NCBI GenBank assembly: GCA_020720525.1
Contig: DYON01000145.1
Location: 1 to 6,697, forward strand
Source of the DNA: Acetofilamentum sp.
Lineage (GTDB): Bacteria > Bacteroidota > Bacteroidia > Bacteroidales > DTU049
Length of the DNA: 6,697 nt
Reading direction: 5' to 3'
Position 1 is the stretch's first letter; each line of letters starts with the position of its first letter. The position numbers and the translations under genes are program-made. Shown in pieces: positions 6,563-6,697 of the stretch. Below the pieces are notes generated by a model. The model saw only the letters and a list, made by a program, of their open reading frames with translations, was not told the origin of the DNA and made no database searches.

Positions 6563-6695
6563 AACCACGAATTAACGAATTGAAAACCAAAATACCTTTG
6601 CAATTACAGCAAACGTATTTGCGATTTTGCAAGCAGAATCTTAAATATCACGAATTGATTGGATATATTTTTCAATTTGAGATAACCACGAATTA
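6563..6695 (+). repeat. Dispersed ACGAATT direct repeats
   Basis: The 12-mer AACCACGAATTA occurs at 6563-6574 and again at 6684-6695. A partial copy CACGAATT lies at 6649-6656 and ACGAATT at 6575-6581. Such CACGAATT strings are a familiar kind of intergenic filler in Bacteroidota, as I recall; this is not checked here. The second full copy lies at the window edge, so the array may continue. Confidence 0.5.
6597..6633. repeat. Imperfect hairpin downstream of the membrane-protein gene
   Basis: GCAAA (6609-6613) and TTTGC (6618-6622) form an inner stem with a CGTA loop. TTGCAA at 6598-6603 and 6627-6632 can pair outside it across unequal spacers of 5 and 4 bases. It starts 110 bases after the stop codon and lacks a T tract, so I do not call it a terminator. 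Confidence 0.3.
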
Positions 6696-6697
6696 TT

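Larger units (their letters stand above)
6488..6697. other. Non-coding region downstream of the membrane-protein gene
   Basis: This AT-rich stretch holds no convincing ORF on either strand up to the window edge. It contains the ACGAATT direct repeats and the hairpin at 6597-6633, both listed separately. No tRNA-like or other RNA gene structure is seen. Confidence 0.55.

Overview
The window looks like chromosomal DNA of a member of the Bacteroidota. Three signs agree: a secreted protein ending in a type IX secretion (T9SS) type A sorting domain, promoter boxes of the Bacteroidota form TAnnTTTG (twice as the identical TATATTTG), and start codons without Shine-Dalgarno sequences. Base composition is AT-rich. 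The genus cannot be told from the sequence.

Layout. Bases 1-480 hold no convincing gene apart from a possible 24-codon leader ORF. They carry imperfect inverted repeats that resemble intergenic repeat debris, and then a good promoter. Bases 481-2352 (+) encode a secreted, beta-propeller-like protein with an Fn3-like segment and a T9SS tail. Converging on it after only 26 bp is a two-gene minus-strand operon: a TPR-containing sensor histidine kinase (4785-3034) followed one base later by a NarL/LuxR-type response regulator (3032-2379). Divergent from the kinase is a multi-pass membrane protein (4883-6487, or starting at 4946) that looks like a GT-C/family 39 type glycosyltransferase. Bases 6488-6697 are non-coding and carry copies of an ACGAATT-type direct repeat.

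How the genes relate. The kinase and regulator almost certainly form one phosphorelay: periplasmic TPRs sense, the cytoplasmic HisKA/HATPase module signals, and the regulator binds DNA. Nothing in the sequence shows that the secreted protein or the glycosyltransferase is its target, although their promoters lie next to this operon.

The most unusual signals are small: a perfect 15+15 bp palindrome inside the signal-peptide codons of the secreted protein, a leader ORF whose stop overlaps that gene's ATG, a kinase gene that seems to have no ATG available, and a change of codon style within the secreted-protein gene. I found no convincing new multi-gene system.
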